Shown here one piece after another: positions 1 to 13,543 of a stretch of 64,000 bases of DNA (position 1 is the first letter of the stretch; the number at the start of each line of letters is the position of its first letter). The DNA comes from Volutella citrinella (taxonomy: Eukaryota; Ascomycota; Sordariomycetes; Hypocreales; Nectriaceae). The stretch lies in the NCBI GenBank assembly GCA_034401135.1, contig JAWZSP010000006.1, positions 2,170,001 through 2,234,000 of the forward strand. Direction: 5' to 3'. The notes below the pieces were generated by a model. It was given only the letters and a program-made list of their open reading frames with translations, was not told where the DNA came from and searched no databases. The position numbers and the translations under genes are program-made.

Positions 1-2101
1 TGGCTGGTGTGGCGTGGCAGCGACGCATGCAGGAACACGGCAGATACCCGCTTGCGGAAAAGGGAAAGGGTCGACGCGAGGAGCAAATCGACGAGTAGGA
101 AGCGAAGCGCGAGAAAGTGGACAGGCCCAGGCGGAGCGGCGACAAGGGACAGTGACACGCGCAATGCAAAACAGGAGCGGGCGAGCGAGCGTACCGTAAC
201 TCTTGAGATTTTCGATGGACATAAACTCGGTCGGTAGCGGGGTGACCTTGGGAAATGGGTTTTGTAAAAGTGAGAGGGTGTTTTCAGCGACCGCTAACGT
301 GAAGAGCGCCTCGCTGTGGGGTGGTGAGCTGGAGAGCTGTGCGACGGAAGTAGTGGGCAGTCGGCGGGTGATGCGATATGATGCGATGAGCGCGGGGGGG
401 AAGGGCTTTTTAAAGTCGCAGTGGGATGACGGATGGTTGTTGCTGTTGAGGAAAGGGTGGCGAAGGGGGGAAAGAGGGAGGGAAAGAGTCAGGGCGGAGG
501 GGCACGGGAGCGAGTGTGCACTGTGGGCTGGGCTGGGGCAGGAGCCGGCGGGTGGAGGCCTGAGATGTGAGGCTGACACAGGCAAAGGTGGCAGATGGTG
601 GCGCACGGAACCCCAGCGCACTACCAGACTTGCACCGCAGTGGACGCCACGGACGGCAAGTCAGCCCGTGAACAGCCAGTGGGCAACCTGCCGTTCCGCG
701 ACCGGGCGTGGAAACAAACATACAGCAAGCGCTGGAGAGCACAGGCAAGGGCGACTGATCCCGCCGCCACAGCCTCCGATTTCTGGGGCATCGCTTCGAC
801 CGCTGTCCACGACCATCCACATCGATCATCAGTCACCGATTACGACTGTCCATGTGCGTGTGGACTGGCAGACTGGCAGACTGGTCGGGACTTTGGTCGA
901 TTCCGGCCGACGCTGGTGTGGCGATGCGGCTCTGAACGATTTCCAATTGTCCGGAACGGCTGAGCCACATACAGTCATGGCGGGGTGTGTGTGGTGAATG
1001 TGCCATCGCTTGGTGACTCCCAGGAGGCCTTCCGCTGCCCACCACGACTTTGGTCAGTCATCCGGTCAGACATACGCGGCCCGGCCGACGAGCTTCCCCT
1101 CGATGCGTCTTGCGTCCTGAAGCGAGCACGCAAATCATCATGCAAGAAGCAGGAAATAGCAACAACCGAAGGCAGCGAATCTTGCATCACCATGATCGCA
1201 TGGTTTCGCATAGTCCGCCACTCTCTCTCCCTCAGCCCTTTTTGGGCGAGCATTGTGCCTGCACTAGCCACAGGCCACCACATTGCTCCAGTGGCTCCAC
1301 CCCTCCCGAGCGAGCCTGCTGGCAACTGCGAGTCACCGCTGCTCGATCGGGGTCCGCGCGTGACGACCAAGCCATTAGGGCTTGCCGCGGGAGGAGGCTA
1401 GCTCAACAGCCAATCTCTGTCCCTCCATTCCCATTCGACGGGCCAGCAAGCCAGGGACTCGCCGTCGCCTTCGCCGTTGCTGTCGCGTCCAATAATTACC
1501 GGGATCACTGGGTCAAGGTTCTGCGATACAGTGCTTGCTTCTCTCGCGCATCGGTTTCGGCGCCGCCACCCTGAGACAGGACGGGCTGCTGGCTTCTACC
1601 AAGTCCCCAAGACGTCGAGTCTTTCCGACGCTTCTCTGATCGGCTAGGGAAACTCCGCAATATCCTTGCCGCAAATCGTATCGGACTCTTGAGCAAGCAC
1701 AGTACTGGCGCTGTCGGAATCCCGCCATCCCGGTTGTTTCCAGGCTCAGCCAATCTGGGCCTTCCCATGCGGCGTTGATGATCAGCACCTTACCACCCCG
1801 CACAGCCCACCAACCCACTGACATTCCACTTTGCCCTGGCCTGGCGTTGCGCCCACTGCTTGCTCCCGTCGCCATTTCCGTCTGTGGAGCTCCAGTCAGC
1901 CCAGTCTAGTAACCAACTTTGCTTGACACTCCTGTGTGCTCTCCTTCCATAGCCTGACAAATCTGGATTCTGATACCCGTTTTCGGATACCTGTGTTACG
2001 CCAGGGCAGGACGGCTTATGCGATTGGTTCCCTCCTAAGGAGCAGCCTCAAAGAGGGAACACGACAGCAACCACACAAGCGCCGCCCGGCTCATTGCCAT
2101 C
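1..2101. other. Non-coding stretch and 5' leader of the Trm44 gene
   Basis: I see no convincing gene here. Open frames on both strands are short, overlap one another and lack protein-like composition or paired splice signals. The last few hundred bases before 2102 presumably hold the promoter and 5' leader of the downstream tRNA methyltransferase gene. A 3' end of a gene lying left of the window cannot be excluded. Confidence 0.4.
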
Positions 2102-3583
2102 ATGGCCGCTCAAGCGCTCGAGAAGCCCCCATTCGACCCATTCCAGTTCCCTGCCGGTACTTCACAGGGGTTTCATGACACCAACGATCATGGCTGGACT
2201 TCCATGGTCCGCAATGCCTGTACCTTTGGGCCCGAACCCTTCTCAAAGGTCATGATGAATCTCGTCAAGAACCCAAACATCAACTCCAACTGGCTGTTCC
2301 GCGCAGACATTCTGTTTGATGATGATGATAGCAACCAAGTGACCGAAGCCAGCCGACCCGCAACGCATTCCATTCAAGGTTTCACCCTGCACCGCACCAT
2401 GATCCGAAGACTCATCCCACGCAACACAATGCGAGATGCGCCCTTAGAACAGACCTGTGCCTTTTACTCCTCTACTTCTGATGAGGGTATCGTGAAAACA
2501 CTCGTCATCTACACGCCGGAATCACAGACCCCGGCCGACGTCCCGTTCTACCATCCCAAGGTTCGCGGCATCGCCCAGCTTCACGAGTGGAATGCTTCAT
2601 CAAGCGAGGGAGCAATATCTGTGCACTTCCTACCGTTCGAGAACGAGCAGGTTGACCAGGTGAAGCTTGGGCGGATTGCTCTCAATCTGCTGCAAATTCT
2701 TCACAAGCATGGGCATAGTGCTGCCGCTGGCTACGTCAAGCGCGTCCATCACGACGTTGTCGTCCCGCAACCTAGGTTCCAGGATCGATACTCGGAGCTG
2801 AAAAACAAGTATGCCAAGTCCCTTGTCGATGCCTGGGCTGAAACTACTGATCCCTCGAAGCACGTGTTCGAGGACCTAGGCATTGCCGCATTCCTGATCG
2901 AGCTGTGGGCTGACATGTTTCGGGACACTCCGTTCCCCGGATTTGTGGACATTGGATGTGGAAACGGGTTGCTAGTGCATATTCTGCGAATGGAGGGCTA
3001 CGAGGGATGGGGGTTTGATGCCCGCCAACGCAAGTCATGGGCGCAGTACAACTCTCCGTCGCCCGCATCGCCCTCAGGGAACTCGCTCCAGCAACTCCTC
3101 CTTCTCCCAAGCGCAGTCCCCCGCGACGCCGGTGGATGTGATGTTGTTCGCGATGAAGACATCCACGACGGCCTATTCCCAAAGGGCACTTTCATCATCT
3201 CCAATCATGCAGATGAGCTTACTCCCTGGACTCCCATTCTGGCCACCATCTCGGAATGTCCATTCATCATGATCCCCTGCTGCAGCCACGACTTGAAGGG
3301 CGACAAGTTCCGAGCCCCGGTCCCTCGGGATAGGTCTAAGCCCAAGTCGGCCTTCTCCAGTCTGATTGACTGGGTGACACAGATCGGGGAAGACTGCGGT
3401 TGGACGGTTGAAACGGAGATGCTGCGAATCCCCAGCACAAGGAATACGGGGCTGCTGGGAAGGACGCGTACGACGGATGCCGAAGAAGTAGACATCTCCA
3501 ACATCTTGTTCAAGTACGGGGGTGTGAGCGGATACTATAAGAACGTGGCTAGTCTACTGAAAACAGGCCCAAGAGGCCACTGA
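2102..3583 (+). CDS. TRM44: tRNA (uracil-O(2)-)-methyltransferase Trm44
   Basis: Single-exon gene of 493 aa. Trm44-family enzymes use S-adenosylmethionine to methylate the 2'-O of U44 in cytosolic tRNA-Ser, next to the variable arm. The SAM-binding signature [15 protein letters not shown] lies near residues 280-294, followed by the family-typical [16 protein letters not shown] stretch. Further on, [15 protein letters not shown] and the Cys-containing [11 protein letters not shown] segment match the conserved C-terminal half of the family. The ATG at 2102 follows CCATC and starts [17 protein letters not shown], a sensible N-terminus; no intron is needed. The gene converges on the MFS gene, with 268 bp between the two stop codons. 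Family assignment is firm; substrate specificity is inferred from yeast Trm44. Confidence 0.9.
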   Translation: MAAQALEKPPFDPFQFPAGTSQGFHDTNDHGWTSMVRNACTFGPEPFSKVMMNLVKNPNINSNWLFRADILFDDDDSNQVTEASRPATHSIQGFTLHRTMIRRLIPRNTMRDAPLEQTCAFYSSTSDEGIVKTLVIYTPESQTPADVPFYHPKVRGIAQLHEWNASSSEGAISVHFLPFENEQVDQVKLGRIALNLLQILHKHGHSAAAGYVKRVHHDVVVPQPRFQDRYSELKNKYAKSLVDAWAETTDPSKHVFEDLGIAAFLIELWADMFRDTPFPGFVDIGCGNGLLVHILRMEGYEGWGFDARQRKSWAQYNSPSPASPSGNSLQQLLLLPSAVPRDAGGCDVVRDEDIHDGLFPKGTFIISNHADELTPWTPILATISECPFIMIPCCSHDLKGDKFRAPVPRDRSKPKSAFSSLIDWVTQIGEDCGWTVETEMLRIPSTRNTGLLGRTRTTDAEEVDISNILFKYGGVSGYYKNVASLLKTGPRGH

Positions 3584-3851
3584 TCAACTAATGTTGACAT
3601 CGAAGCTCTATCGACACAGAAACCTGTACGATGGCTAATGACCACAATACAATGTCATCCAAGCAACGATCACAAAGTCATCTCAATCATCAAGAGGGCG
3701 CAACGCCAAAGCATCAAAACAACGTGAGGGCGAAACTCATGGCCGCCATTTGACCTGTATTCGGGAATGCTTGTGATAGGCAGAACTGGGGAGCCTATGA
3801 GCACCAGATCCGTGTGGCCTGATGGATGGTCAGTGGACTCTATCTTGCTGG

Positions 3852-5474
3852 CTAACTGCGAGGGCTGGCGTTCTGAGCATCTCGCCAGCTCTGCCCTGAC
3901 TGAATCGTCCAGTATACCAGTCCCGTGCTGATGACCAACAAAGCGGAAGACAGCGTTGACGTCCATCCAACGCCGATGTGATTGATCATCGGGAGACACA
4001 ATGCTGTACCTACTCCAGCAAGAGAATATCGCATCATGTAATGGCTTGCTGTGACGAGGTTAGCAGCGCATTGGCCGCCAAGGAACAACACACCTGAGGC
4101 CTCGCCGCTTCGGTCCTGCATCGCGTCCAGGATGTATGCGTTGAGACTGGCAAACGCAGCCAACTGTGCAATCCCCTGGAGAAACATGCAGATGACAGAC
4201 ACGGGTATCCCTCCGATTCTCTTGTCAATCAACCAGCCATAGACCAGCATTGATGCAGGGAGCATTCCGCCCAAGAAGGGCAAGCAGCTTCGAAGACGGT
4301 CTTCTGGGAGCCGGTACCCTCGCTTGTTGATCCATCTCTTGACCATGTAGTCCGCCCAGCGGCCGCCGATCTGGACCCCGATTATGTAGCCGACCCCTGG
4401 AGAGATGTAGAGCAGTCCAGACTGAAGAGGGGTGGTGAGATTGAGCCGTGAGTTGAGCACGTATCGAACGGGTGTCAAAAGCGAGTACATGTTCCACACG
4501 AGCGCGGAAGAAGCAAGAGTCTGGCAAGTCAGCCCAACGCTCACAGCCCCTGCGCTGATACATACCACAAATAGGAGATTGCGACAGGCATAGAGCTTGA
4601 ACACGGTGATTGGGTTCGCCCATTCCCAGGCCCTCTGAGTTGCGAACCACAGCCCCTTGCCCTTGAAGTCTGCTGCGCGGACCGTGTGGAGGGTTTCTTG
4701 GAGGAGAAAGTACGTCAGCAGCGTGGCAGTACCGCCCATAGCTGTCTGTATCCAGAATATGACTCTCCACGACGTATATGTGACGATGATGCCTCCCAGC
4801 ACCGGCCCAAAGGCTGGTCCAGCCATGGTTCCGCCGAGAAACCATCCTAGTGAGGTCGCGCGCTCAGTCTGACACAGTTATTAGCCCTTGGACGCCATTG
4901 GGACGCAAATTGAGATCCGGCGCACCGGGTGATATATGTCGGAAATGCAACTTGAGCCTAGGATCAAGAAGGCGCTACCCTGGGCCGCTGTCAAGGCGCG
5001 GCACACAAAGAAGGAAGCCAGAGAGGGCGAGAGAGCGGTGCCAAGCGAGAAGGCGAAGAAGAGCGTCGTGCTACACAGGTAAGTCTGTTCCCGTCAGCAC
5101 ACGATCTGGGATATGGAGGGAAAACTTACTTTGCGGCGTCCAAAAATGTCCGCCGAGGGGCCCCAGATACAAGACGAGGTGCCCATAAAGACGAGATACA
5201 GGGCGCTGCTAATATTGAGGATCGTTGGCGTAGTCCTGTACTCTTCGACGATTTCGGGAATGGCGGCAAATATACTGGTCGTAGACATGGTGGAGAGCAC
5301 ACCACAAAAGGCGAGGAGAGCGGTGATGCCTCTCTTTTCGGCATTGCTGAACCTCGAGTAAACGGGGCCGTAGATGCGATTCGACTCCACATCCTGCCCT
5401 GGGGCTTGTGGGCTTTCAGTCTCTAACTGCACGATTGACGGGCGTTCCACGACGACGGTCGTAGCGGTAGCCAT
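3852..5474 (-). CDS. MFS transporter, DHA1 drug:H+ antiporter family
   Basis: Three exons: 5474-5130, 5084-4926 and 4868-3852, giving 506 aa. Introns of 45 and 57 nt have donors GTAAGT and GTGCGC, and acceptors ending ACAG and TCAG; all junctions are phase 0. The charged N-terminus precedes hydrophobic segments typical of 12-TM major facilitator proteins. Motif A (GPSADIFGRRK) sits at the exon 1/2 junction, and motif C-like GTMAGPAFGPVLGGI follows the second intron; both are typical of DHA1 proteins such as the Qdr/Aqr/Dtr group. Such proteins sit in the plasma or vacuolar membrane and export toxic compounds, organic acids or polyamines by proton antiport. Substrate cannot be read from sequence. 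No biosynthetic genes sit next to it, so a cluster-linked role has no support here. Confidence 0.88.
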
Positions 5475-8400
5475 CTCGAAGGTGGCGCTTCACATCAACT
5501 AGTAATAATTATTGTCATCGGACGAATTGCGTAAATCATCGTGGAAAGATTCGAATCCGGGGTAATGAGTCGACGGGCCGAACATCGGTCGGGGCGCTCC
5601 GCCGGCCGGGGGTCGGGAGTCGGGGTGGAGTCGGGGCGGGGTCGGGGTCGGAAATGCATCAAAGATCACCCCAAGCGGCCCTATGACGGGGCGAAAGTGA
5701 GGTCTCTAGGGTGGAATGCAGACCAGGTTGCTCAAATCAGCGACAAAGGTTCTCGCCGAGGTTCCGACCAGCGGCGAAATCGACTTTTGGCCGCCCATGG
5801 AAGCTGTGGGTCACATCAGCGATCCCCGAAGCTCGGCCCCTCGGGCAGCTGAAACACCTGATTGGCCAAGTCAAGTTCCCAGCCAAGCACGAGTTAGTAT
5901 ACCGGATCGTCGAAAGGCATCTCGTGGCTCGTGGAAAAAACGGCATGGGTTTGAACTCGAAGATATTCGTTGGTGATATCTGTTTGAGTTCATGTTGCAG
6001 CAAACGATACAGTTCCCCACTTGAAGGTTGGGCGGACGTGTGGGTTGAAGCTTCTCGTCGTCAACCCTGGCAGTTGAGGCTGAAACCAACCAAGATGGAA
6101 TAGACATTTGATAATATGCTACCCTAGATCTTCGACTGAAGCTTCCTTCGAATGGAAAATGATGCCTTTGGCACGGGAGTAGGGTTCGCTGGCCGGTAGA
6201 TTCCAATTGACCACTCAAGTGTCAATCCCTTTTCACGATGAAGGGTTGCTGTAAAGATTCAAGCAATGAATATCCGACAACGACATCATTTCATCTTCGC
6301 TCCAAGGCTGGCGCTATGGGGTATTCAATGATCGCCGAGATCACTGGGAAATGGCAAATGTCTGTTTGAATGGGCATCGAGGAATGCCTGAAAATCTGCT
6401 CCTCAGCCGAACTGCCTGGGCCGCTTCGGCTCGGAGATGGTGGCTGGAAGCTATCCAGCGTGTCTGCATGGCGGCAACGTGCATAGTTTCAAGGTCTTTG
6501 TTAGTTGGCCAGAATAGTAATCAAATCTCAGCTGTGTGCTCGCGCCGAGCCTGTGCCTCCTGCACTCCTGCACATGTGCTGCACCGCTGCCTCTCGTCTG
6601 GTTCGCAACTCCCCTCACCTGTCTGCCAGCCCAGTTGCAGGCTTGTAGCACAGCGTTGCAGGGGTTCTGATTGATTCTAGGCGAGCCTCATGACCATGAG
6701 CGTGGCTGGCAGGCATGTAGATGTTGCTACATGTAAAGAAGCAATGATTCCTTGGCCTAACAGGTTGGCTGAAGAACGCGCCCAGGGTGGTCGACGAGGT
6801 ACAGACAGCACTGTATGATTCCCACGGACCGGGTATGCGCATGACACCTCAGGCCAGACGAGACCCGACCATTTCGCGAGCGTTCGTTCTGGGACACGCC
6901 GTTGCTAGGTTCATGGCTACGTGGATTGAGCTGTCTGAACGCAAATGCGACTCGAGGCGGAGATGTCGGATGGAATGGCTTGATCTGCGGCTCGTTTACT
7001 GGAGTCTGGCGGCCGTGCGGCATGCCTCTCAAAGAAAAGATGCCTGCAAGGATGCCTTGGATGCTAATTAACAGCCCAGTGGCTGCTGCAGTCGTCAGTG
7101 GAAAATACAATTCCCATGCAGCGTTGCGTCACAGTGTCTTGCCTGATGGCCGTGCCCGCTATGAATATGGGATGGGCTTGCCGATCGGGGAGACTTTGTG
7201 GGATCCGTGGGATTCGTGGCCGCCAAAGCGTGCGGGGATTGGTACGACAAAGAAAGCCATCTTTACGGCTGTGGAAAGGCGCCCCCACGGAATAGCAGCT
7301 CGAGACCGCGCACCTCACGCACCGAACCTGCTTTAGGCCTTCTGCGTGCATGTGTCACATTGTATGTCTCAGTCTCAGAAGGCTGGGGAGAGAAGTGAGA
7401 CAGTTCAGCAGCGTTGAGGGTTGTGCAATTTTTGTTCTAGACAGGTTCCGGGCTTCCGGTGGATCACGGGATTGAGGTAGATGAGGTGTGCGAGGGGTGC
7501 CATCCACGAGACGCAAGTCGTGAGCGGTTGGCAACGCCTGAAGGAGTCGCACTGCGATTGATTGGACCACAATGTGCAAAGCCTGAGGCCGCAGCGGCGG
7601 TTTGATCATCTAGGAAGGATGCATTTCGGGTGGGTTACTCTCAGCGCAGGTGACGGACGGATAGCTGAATACACGAGAAGGGCACCGCAGCAGTCGCGTC
7701 GCCTGCATACGAGTGCTTTGGCTGCTTCTGCGGCAGACAACAGCTCACCACTGTATGCCATGTCGCAGCATACGGTGCGGCGTTGTGTCGTCGATGGAGG
7801 CACCGCATGGTGCTAGGACCAGTAGTACGGAGACGGAGAGCAGGCCCAGCAGGGTCGATGATGGGCTGCAGCCTTGGCGGTCAAACGAGCTCGGAAGTAG
7901 AGGGGGGATTGGGCGGCTTTTCCCAGCTCCCAACGCCACCAGAGGATGTAACTGTAACTGCAGGCTTCTGCAACTCTCCCTGTTTACTGGCGTTCGGCGC
8001 ATACGCAAGGAGCCCCACACGCCGATGAATGAGGGTCGTCGATGGGGACGGAGGCGCCGGGTCTTGCAATCGGAAGGGAGCCGGGCATGATCTGGAGGGT
8101 TGACAGATGGGGATCGGCCGTCCTTAGTCAGGAGCACCCCGCGAAGTGCCGGAGACATGGCGGATGGATGAGACGGGCCTTGGTTTGCAGGAGGCTGTCT
8201 CGCGGGTATAGGTAAACCCCGATGGCGCGATGGAGGTGTGGGCGGCCCGGAATCGAGGGTTGGGCGAGGAATTGATGATGGAGGGCCTCCGCCGCGGAGG
8301 CGCATGATGCAACTAGACGGCAGCCTGCATCGGGGGTTCAGTGCTCTGCTCCCGATCCCTCTCTTTTGTTGCTTCTGGCGGCGAGGTCCTAGGCGATGGG

Positions 8401-10065
8401 AAGGCGATGCTCTGCCTTTCTGCCAGGCTGGGATCGCCCATGCACGATGCAAACATGGCGTTGCCCCGTCCCCTTGTCTATCCTCTTTGCGTGCCACTTT
8501 TCTTCATTTTTGTTTGGCGTGTCAAGCGTGTTAATCGTCCGTCGTCTCCAAGGCGGGGACGAGGGCCAGGCAGGCAATGCAGCCGGCTTGCCTGGTGCGC
8601 AGTTTCGTGGCATGCAACCCAATCCAAGGCATTCGGTGACAGAGCCAGGACCAGCGACGCCTGCAGCCGGGTGAGAGCGGATGTGAGCTCGTGAGTGAGT
8701 GTGTGTGCCTGTGTCGTCGGATTGCAGCGGGCCATGCTATCCGTATCCTCACCGAGTGCAGCCTCTGTGTCACGCTGCGCAAGCCGGCCTGTTGCGCCCG
8801 CCGGTCCAGCCCAGCCCAGCAGCCCAATACAGCACTGTACAGGTACATGTAATAGGACGCATGCCGCGAGCCGTGGGGATTGATTGATGGTCAGGCCGTC
8901 CTAGGCCGCCGCAATGGGAGACCAGGGTTGCAGCGAATGTACTGGAGGTGTAGGAGGAAAGTACGGGCGGTAAGCGTTGGTGCAGCCGGCTGTGGTGCGG
9001 GCGTGGGTGCGCTGTCCAGGATGGTGCACCACCACCCCCGCCAGAGCGTTGTCCCGCCCTGCACTCCGTACTCCTACATCTGGACGTACCTGATGTGCTG
9101 GATGTTGCGCCTGCTCCCCCAGCTGTTGATGCCTGATGCCTCCCCGATAAGTCGCGGGCGCCGCCATGGCTGACGCTGTTGGCTTACGCTGCGTCCAGCC
9201 GTCTGTTCTTCGACTGTGATTGTGACGACCTCGACTCATTCACTCGTACCGCACGGTGGTATTCTGTCGCTATCCGCTGCCGTGTCGCCGTGGACTGCCT
9301 CGCTGGTCTGTTTGTTTGCCTGTCTGCCTGCCTACCTGTGTTTCCTCCTTCACTTTCCTTCTTCCGCCCTGCAATCGTCGCCCGCCGTCGTCGAGACAAG
9401 GTAGCCGGATCATCCCCGAGACATCGCAATCGACCACAACCCGGACGCCACGCCGTCCTCATCCAAGAGCCCAAACGCCCAAATCACAAAGCCCTTGACC
9501 GGGAGCCCGCGGCCTGGTCCAGCAAAGCTCAGCCCACACCCCGGAGAGCCTCCCACCAGTCGACCACAGAGAGACGCCTGCACCTGTGCACTGCAGACGG
9601 CACACTGCATCGTCAGCTCTGCCGGATCAGTCGAGAGGCATCTCAGGTGTCACCTTGCCACGGCGGACGGGAGACTCTTGCCCACCCCTGTCCAGCCTGG
9701 TTCGTGTTGCACGTCCAAGTCTTTCCTGCGACCTCCTCGCCGCCGCCTCCTCCTCTTCATTGCATCCTCCTGTGCATCCCTCTGACGGAGATTTAAATGG
9801 CTTGCCCATCTCGATCGATGTCGTGCAACTGCTTCACAAACTATCTTCCTTCCTTCTTCACCTTCTTTCCCCAGACCTGAACACACCGATCTAAGCCAGC
9901 CCATCACCAACCCCAGAGATCTTTACACTTGATCCCATACCCCCCTTCTCCACACTTTACTGCGTCATCTACCTTGCACAAAGATCCAGCATTTCTCTTT
10001 GTCCTCCGGCTTCTGTGCCGCCATTATCACTCCGTAGAACCCATCCCATCCCCAGAGACACACAC
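5475..10065. other. Gene-poor spacer upstream of the MFS gene
   Basis: About 4.6 kb with no gene I can support. Open frames (the longest about 250 codons on the minus strand near 7.7-8.5 kb) are arginine/proline/serine-rich frames of the sort GC-rich DNA gives by chance. It holds the MFS promoter on the left, a G-rich repeat at 5605-5652, and on the right the pyrimidine-rich promoter and leader of the orphan gene starting at 10066. Confidence 0.4.
5605..5652 (+). repeat. G-rich imperfect tandem repeat (GTCGGGG-type)
   Basis: About 48 bp of repeated GTCGGG/GTCGGGG units with short spacers, giving at least six runs of three or more G on the plus strand. It lies 130-180 bp upstream of the MFS start codon. 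The spacing would allow an intramolecular G-quadruplex on the plus strand, which is the non-template strand for anything transcribed rightward. Any regulatory effect is inference. Confidence 0.6.
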
Positions 10066-10966
10066 ATGTCGACAGAGATAGGAAACTGGACCGTGTACGG
10101 GTTCCACGATGAGGTCGAGGCCCTGCAAGATGAAGCCGTCAGGGAAATTGCCGCAGACCCCGAGGCTTTCGACTCTCGTCGCAGGGCCTTGAATCGCACC
10201 TCACGCTTGATCGCTGATAGGCTGATCAGAGGCATGGTAAGCCTTCCCATCCGAGACCCTTCGCTGCTCCATGCTGTTTCTACCCGCCCCGCCCCCCCCG
10301 CATCCACGCCCTCACTTACACTGTTTATTCACCTAGAAACAACAACTGCAAAAATGGTGCATCGATCGCGGCGTCAACATTATCGATATCAACGAGCCGT
10401 GGACGCGCATAACGGTGAAACGCCTACGATTTGGGCAAACGCTTTTCCCTCGCGAGGGTCGAACCTCGCTTCTCATGCCCATCACCAAAACACCAGTCAG
10501 GGTTCGCCTAATACCCCGCGACAAGGCGGGGCACAATGGCGCCGAGTTCGACTGGCTACCCTCGCGCATCATGCAGCTCTTGAACGTGGGCGTCCGGCTG
10601 CGTGACATGACCACCCTGCCCTTCGTCGTCATCACCTACCGCACCGGCGCACCACACCGACACTTGCGCTTCTCGCCACCAACGAATGCTGCAGCAATGA
10701 ACATCATGCGCAACGCCGAACTCGAGGAGCCCTGGGTTTGTGAGGACGACGACGGAAGGGCCTTGGCGATTGACCATGGTAGCCCGCCTCCGGGACCAGA
10801 AATCTTCTCCTTCGACCGGCCCTACCCTTATTTCCGGCCGCATCTCCCTCCCCCAATGCCCGTCGAGCCTAATACCATCTACAAGGCCGTAACCTACGGA
10901 CCCTACCAACTCCCTCATCCGCCAACATTCCTACCCCACGAGACGCATAATACCAATGCATGGTGA
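10066..10966 (+). CDS. Orphan protein, 266 aa
   Basis: Two exons, 10066-10236 and 10337-10966, joined across a 100-nt intron (GTAAGC ... CACCTAG) in phase 0. The ATG follows CACAC and begins MSTEIGNWTVYGFHDEVEAL. I do not recognise the family. The N-terminal third is helical and charged (an EVEALQDEAVREIAADPEAF stretch near residues 16-35). The middle contains a basic, strand-like stretch (TRITVKRLRFGQTLFP, LVRVRLIP-type residues). The C-terminal 60 residues are rich in proline and aromatic residues (PYPYFRPHLPPPMP). There is no signal peptide or transmembrane segment. The good splice signals and uninterrupted frame across the intron support a real gene; function is unknown. Confidence 0.7.
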
Positions 10967-13543
10967 TGAAAAAATAACGCGAAAAGTACCCCTGGATTGA
11001 AGACTACTGAAGTTTTTTTATTTTTATTTTGTTTCCTTTTGTCCAGGCGTTGGAGTTTGGGGTGGGGGTTATAACGAACTAACGACCGGAATCTAATTTG
11101 CTCGGCGGATGGCAGATTGCCAATTGATGTATGCTTCTTTCTTTACCTGTAATAATATCTGTACCAATTTTCTGTCTAATTTACTCAAAACACCCTGCGC
11201 ATCCAAAGCCCGCGACCCTTGCCATGGCGCCAATGTGATATGCCCTCCCGCAAGTGCCGTTGCGGGGTACTAGAGGGGACGGCACTTGTCGTCCGCCGTG
11301 CGCCCGGCCACCCTGCGAAACTAACTGGGAATGGTGTGTAGTGATTACGGCCCAGGCGCCGCCCCAGGTGTTGAAACTAGCTCTCTGCGCTAGTGGTAGT
11401 ACGTGCTGTCGAGTGGCAGCGGATGTGCGACGGCCTATCCGCTGGTGCATCGGCGGCGGTGGACAGCACCAACCAACTGTCGGCCGATGGGAATGCACCC
11501 TCTGTTTCGACATGGAGAGCAATAGCAGACGGTAGCAGGCACACCAAAGCAGATCCTCGGGTAGACGGCCGCTCGGAGGAGGAGACAGTCCTTCAAAGCC
11601 CTTCCCCTCACCGAAATCAGCTTTCCATCTGCAGGAGGAGCCGGAACGTAGCATGCAAGGTCATCTCGCCATCCCTCGCCATCCCTCCCGGTGGCAGCCC
11701 TTACAACGGACCGGAATCCATAAGAGCAGCCCCAGCCACGGAGCATTTTGCGATGTGGTGGTCAGATTTTGATAGCGGCGACTGCTATGGGCTGGGATGT
11801 AGCATCGAGGGCGCCTGCTACTGCGTGGGCTGTAGCCAGTCTCGCGAGGCCAAACACAAGTAAGTACGTGGGTGTCCTACACAGTACAGTACTTCACCAC
11901 CAGCCAGCGCACCCAGGGTGTGCGTCGCAGCTCTCGAGGCCACCCACTGCACCGTCATTATTAGGCCCATCACCAGGGCTCCTTTGGGGGGGTTTATTGG
12001 CCCGGCCCGCGACCCTTGGCGCTCCCCGGCCTAGGCCCAGATTGCCTAAGCTCCCGGGGCGGTTACTCCCGCCGCCGGTTTGGACCCCCCCCCTTTATTC
12101 CGACCGCATGGGAAGTTGGACCCAGGCGGGCGATCTCTCGTTGGGCACAACCCTGCAACCACACCAGTGCGCAGCAGGGAAGAACAGGGCAACACGACAG
12201 CCCAGGTACATATCTGTTGTCGGGGCACAGCATGGCGCAGCCGGCCACACGGCTAGCCAAGCCAGGGCTCGCGGCACAACGAGGAAAGAGAAAAGAAGCC
12301 ACATGCGTGTCATGGCCATGGATAGCAAAGCATGATTGAACGGTAGGGACTGGCTATCGGTTAGTGTGTCCTCCATCACCCATCATCCATTCAGCATCCT
12401 CCCACCTCCCACCATCAACCAGCCGGCCTGTATCTTGTTTCCGTGGCGCCACTGGCCACGAGTTGGCCGTCCCAGGACCAGTGCCCAACCAAAACCCGGC
12501 CAGTCCTCCTCCCATGACGCCCCCAAATGCACCAAGGGCCATCGGATAGTTTCCAAGAGAGAGCCGTGATCCCAGAGCTGTAACCCGGGGCCCTTGTGGC
12601 AGCAGCGGCTCACCTCTCCTTCCCACCTTGCTGGGGCATGCCTCCCATGCCCAGTAGAGCGCTTCAAGCCTGGAAGCCTGGAAGACCTGTAGGCCATGGC
12701 AGCCCGCGGTCGAAGTCAGAGGCGCTTGACTGAAGGACGTCTTGGATACAGCTGGCCAAGGACGTCCTCGACGCTCTACCTGCCCTCAAGACCACATAGT
12801 TGCGGGGTCAAATCTCGTAATTCGGGGCACAGCGAGATAGGGACCTACAAAATAGGGCGCTGTGCGAGCATAGAAGCCCCGAGGATCAGGACGGTTCAAG
12901 AGCCAACACTTCGTAGCGGCGGCATCCAAGTTGCGATAAGGAAACAAAACTCAAGAAGGAGAAGAAGGAAAAAATAGCTTCAAAAGGGTCGTCGCTCAAA
13001 AGTGAATCATTAATGGCAGAGCCTCGACGATACGAAACGAAGATGGCAGGGTACAGGCTTCAATTGAGGAAGCCATGCCACGCGCTGCCCAGTCAGTGGA
13101 AAATGTCAATAGGAAATATGAAAATAGGCAGGTAAGGACAGAATGGAATTGAAGAATGAAACGAAACCACCCCGAAAGATAATGAAAAGGAAACGACACA
13201 AAAAGGGAAAAAGCAGCCCGGCACTGAAGCCTTCAATGGCCGTCGCGCTGACACGAAGCTAGGCGTTGATGGCCGAGACAGCCCTCCCTTGGTAACCGCA
13301 TTCCGGGCCATGCAGTACCAAGAGTTCAGGCAGCGTGCACCCCTCAGCTGCAACCGAGTTGGGCATACTGTAGAGGAAGGGGTAAGAGTATAATGAGGTA
13401 TGGGTGAGCCGCGTTGCGGTGTGAGCCAGCTGGAAACAGGGCTAGTCAAGCTTAACTGCTGATTAAGAAGAACGTAGCTCCCGCTAGTGAAGCTGTAGAA
13501 CATAGCCCATTTGTAGGGCGAATGCACCAACGCCTAGTGTTAA
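10967..13543. other. Intergenic stretch, no gene supported
   Basis: After the T-rich 3' region of the 266-aa gene (near 11010-11040) I find only overlapping chance frames. A short CGCCATCCCT direct repeat occurs near 11667-11690. Nothing resembles a tRNA, rRNA or transposon. Confidence 0.35.

Noticed and set aside
5540..5565. tRNA T-loop-like sequence (GATTCGAATCC)
   Set aside because: No complementary T-stem, anticodon arm or acceptor stem can be drawn around it.
7745..8497. 250-codon minus-strand open frame
   Set aside because: Pro/Arg/Ser-rich composition with no ATG-supported domain and no introns; overlaps several equally long frames.
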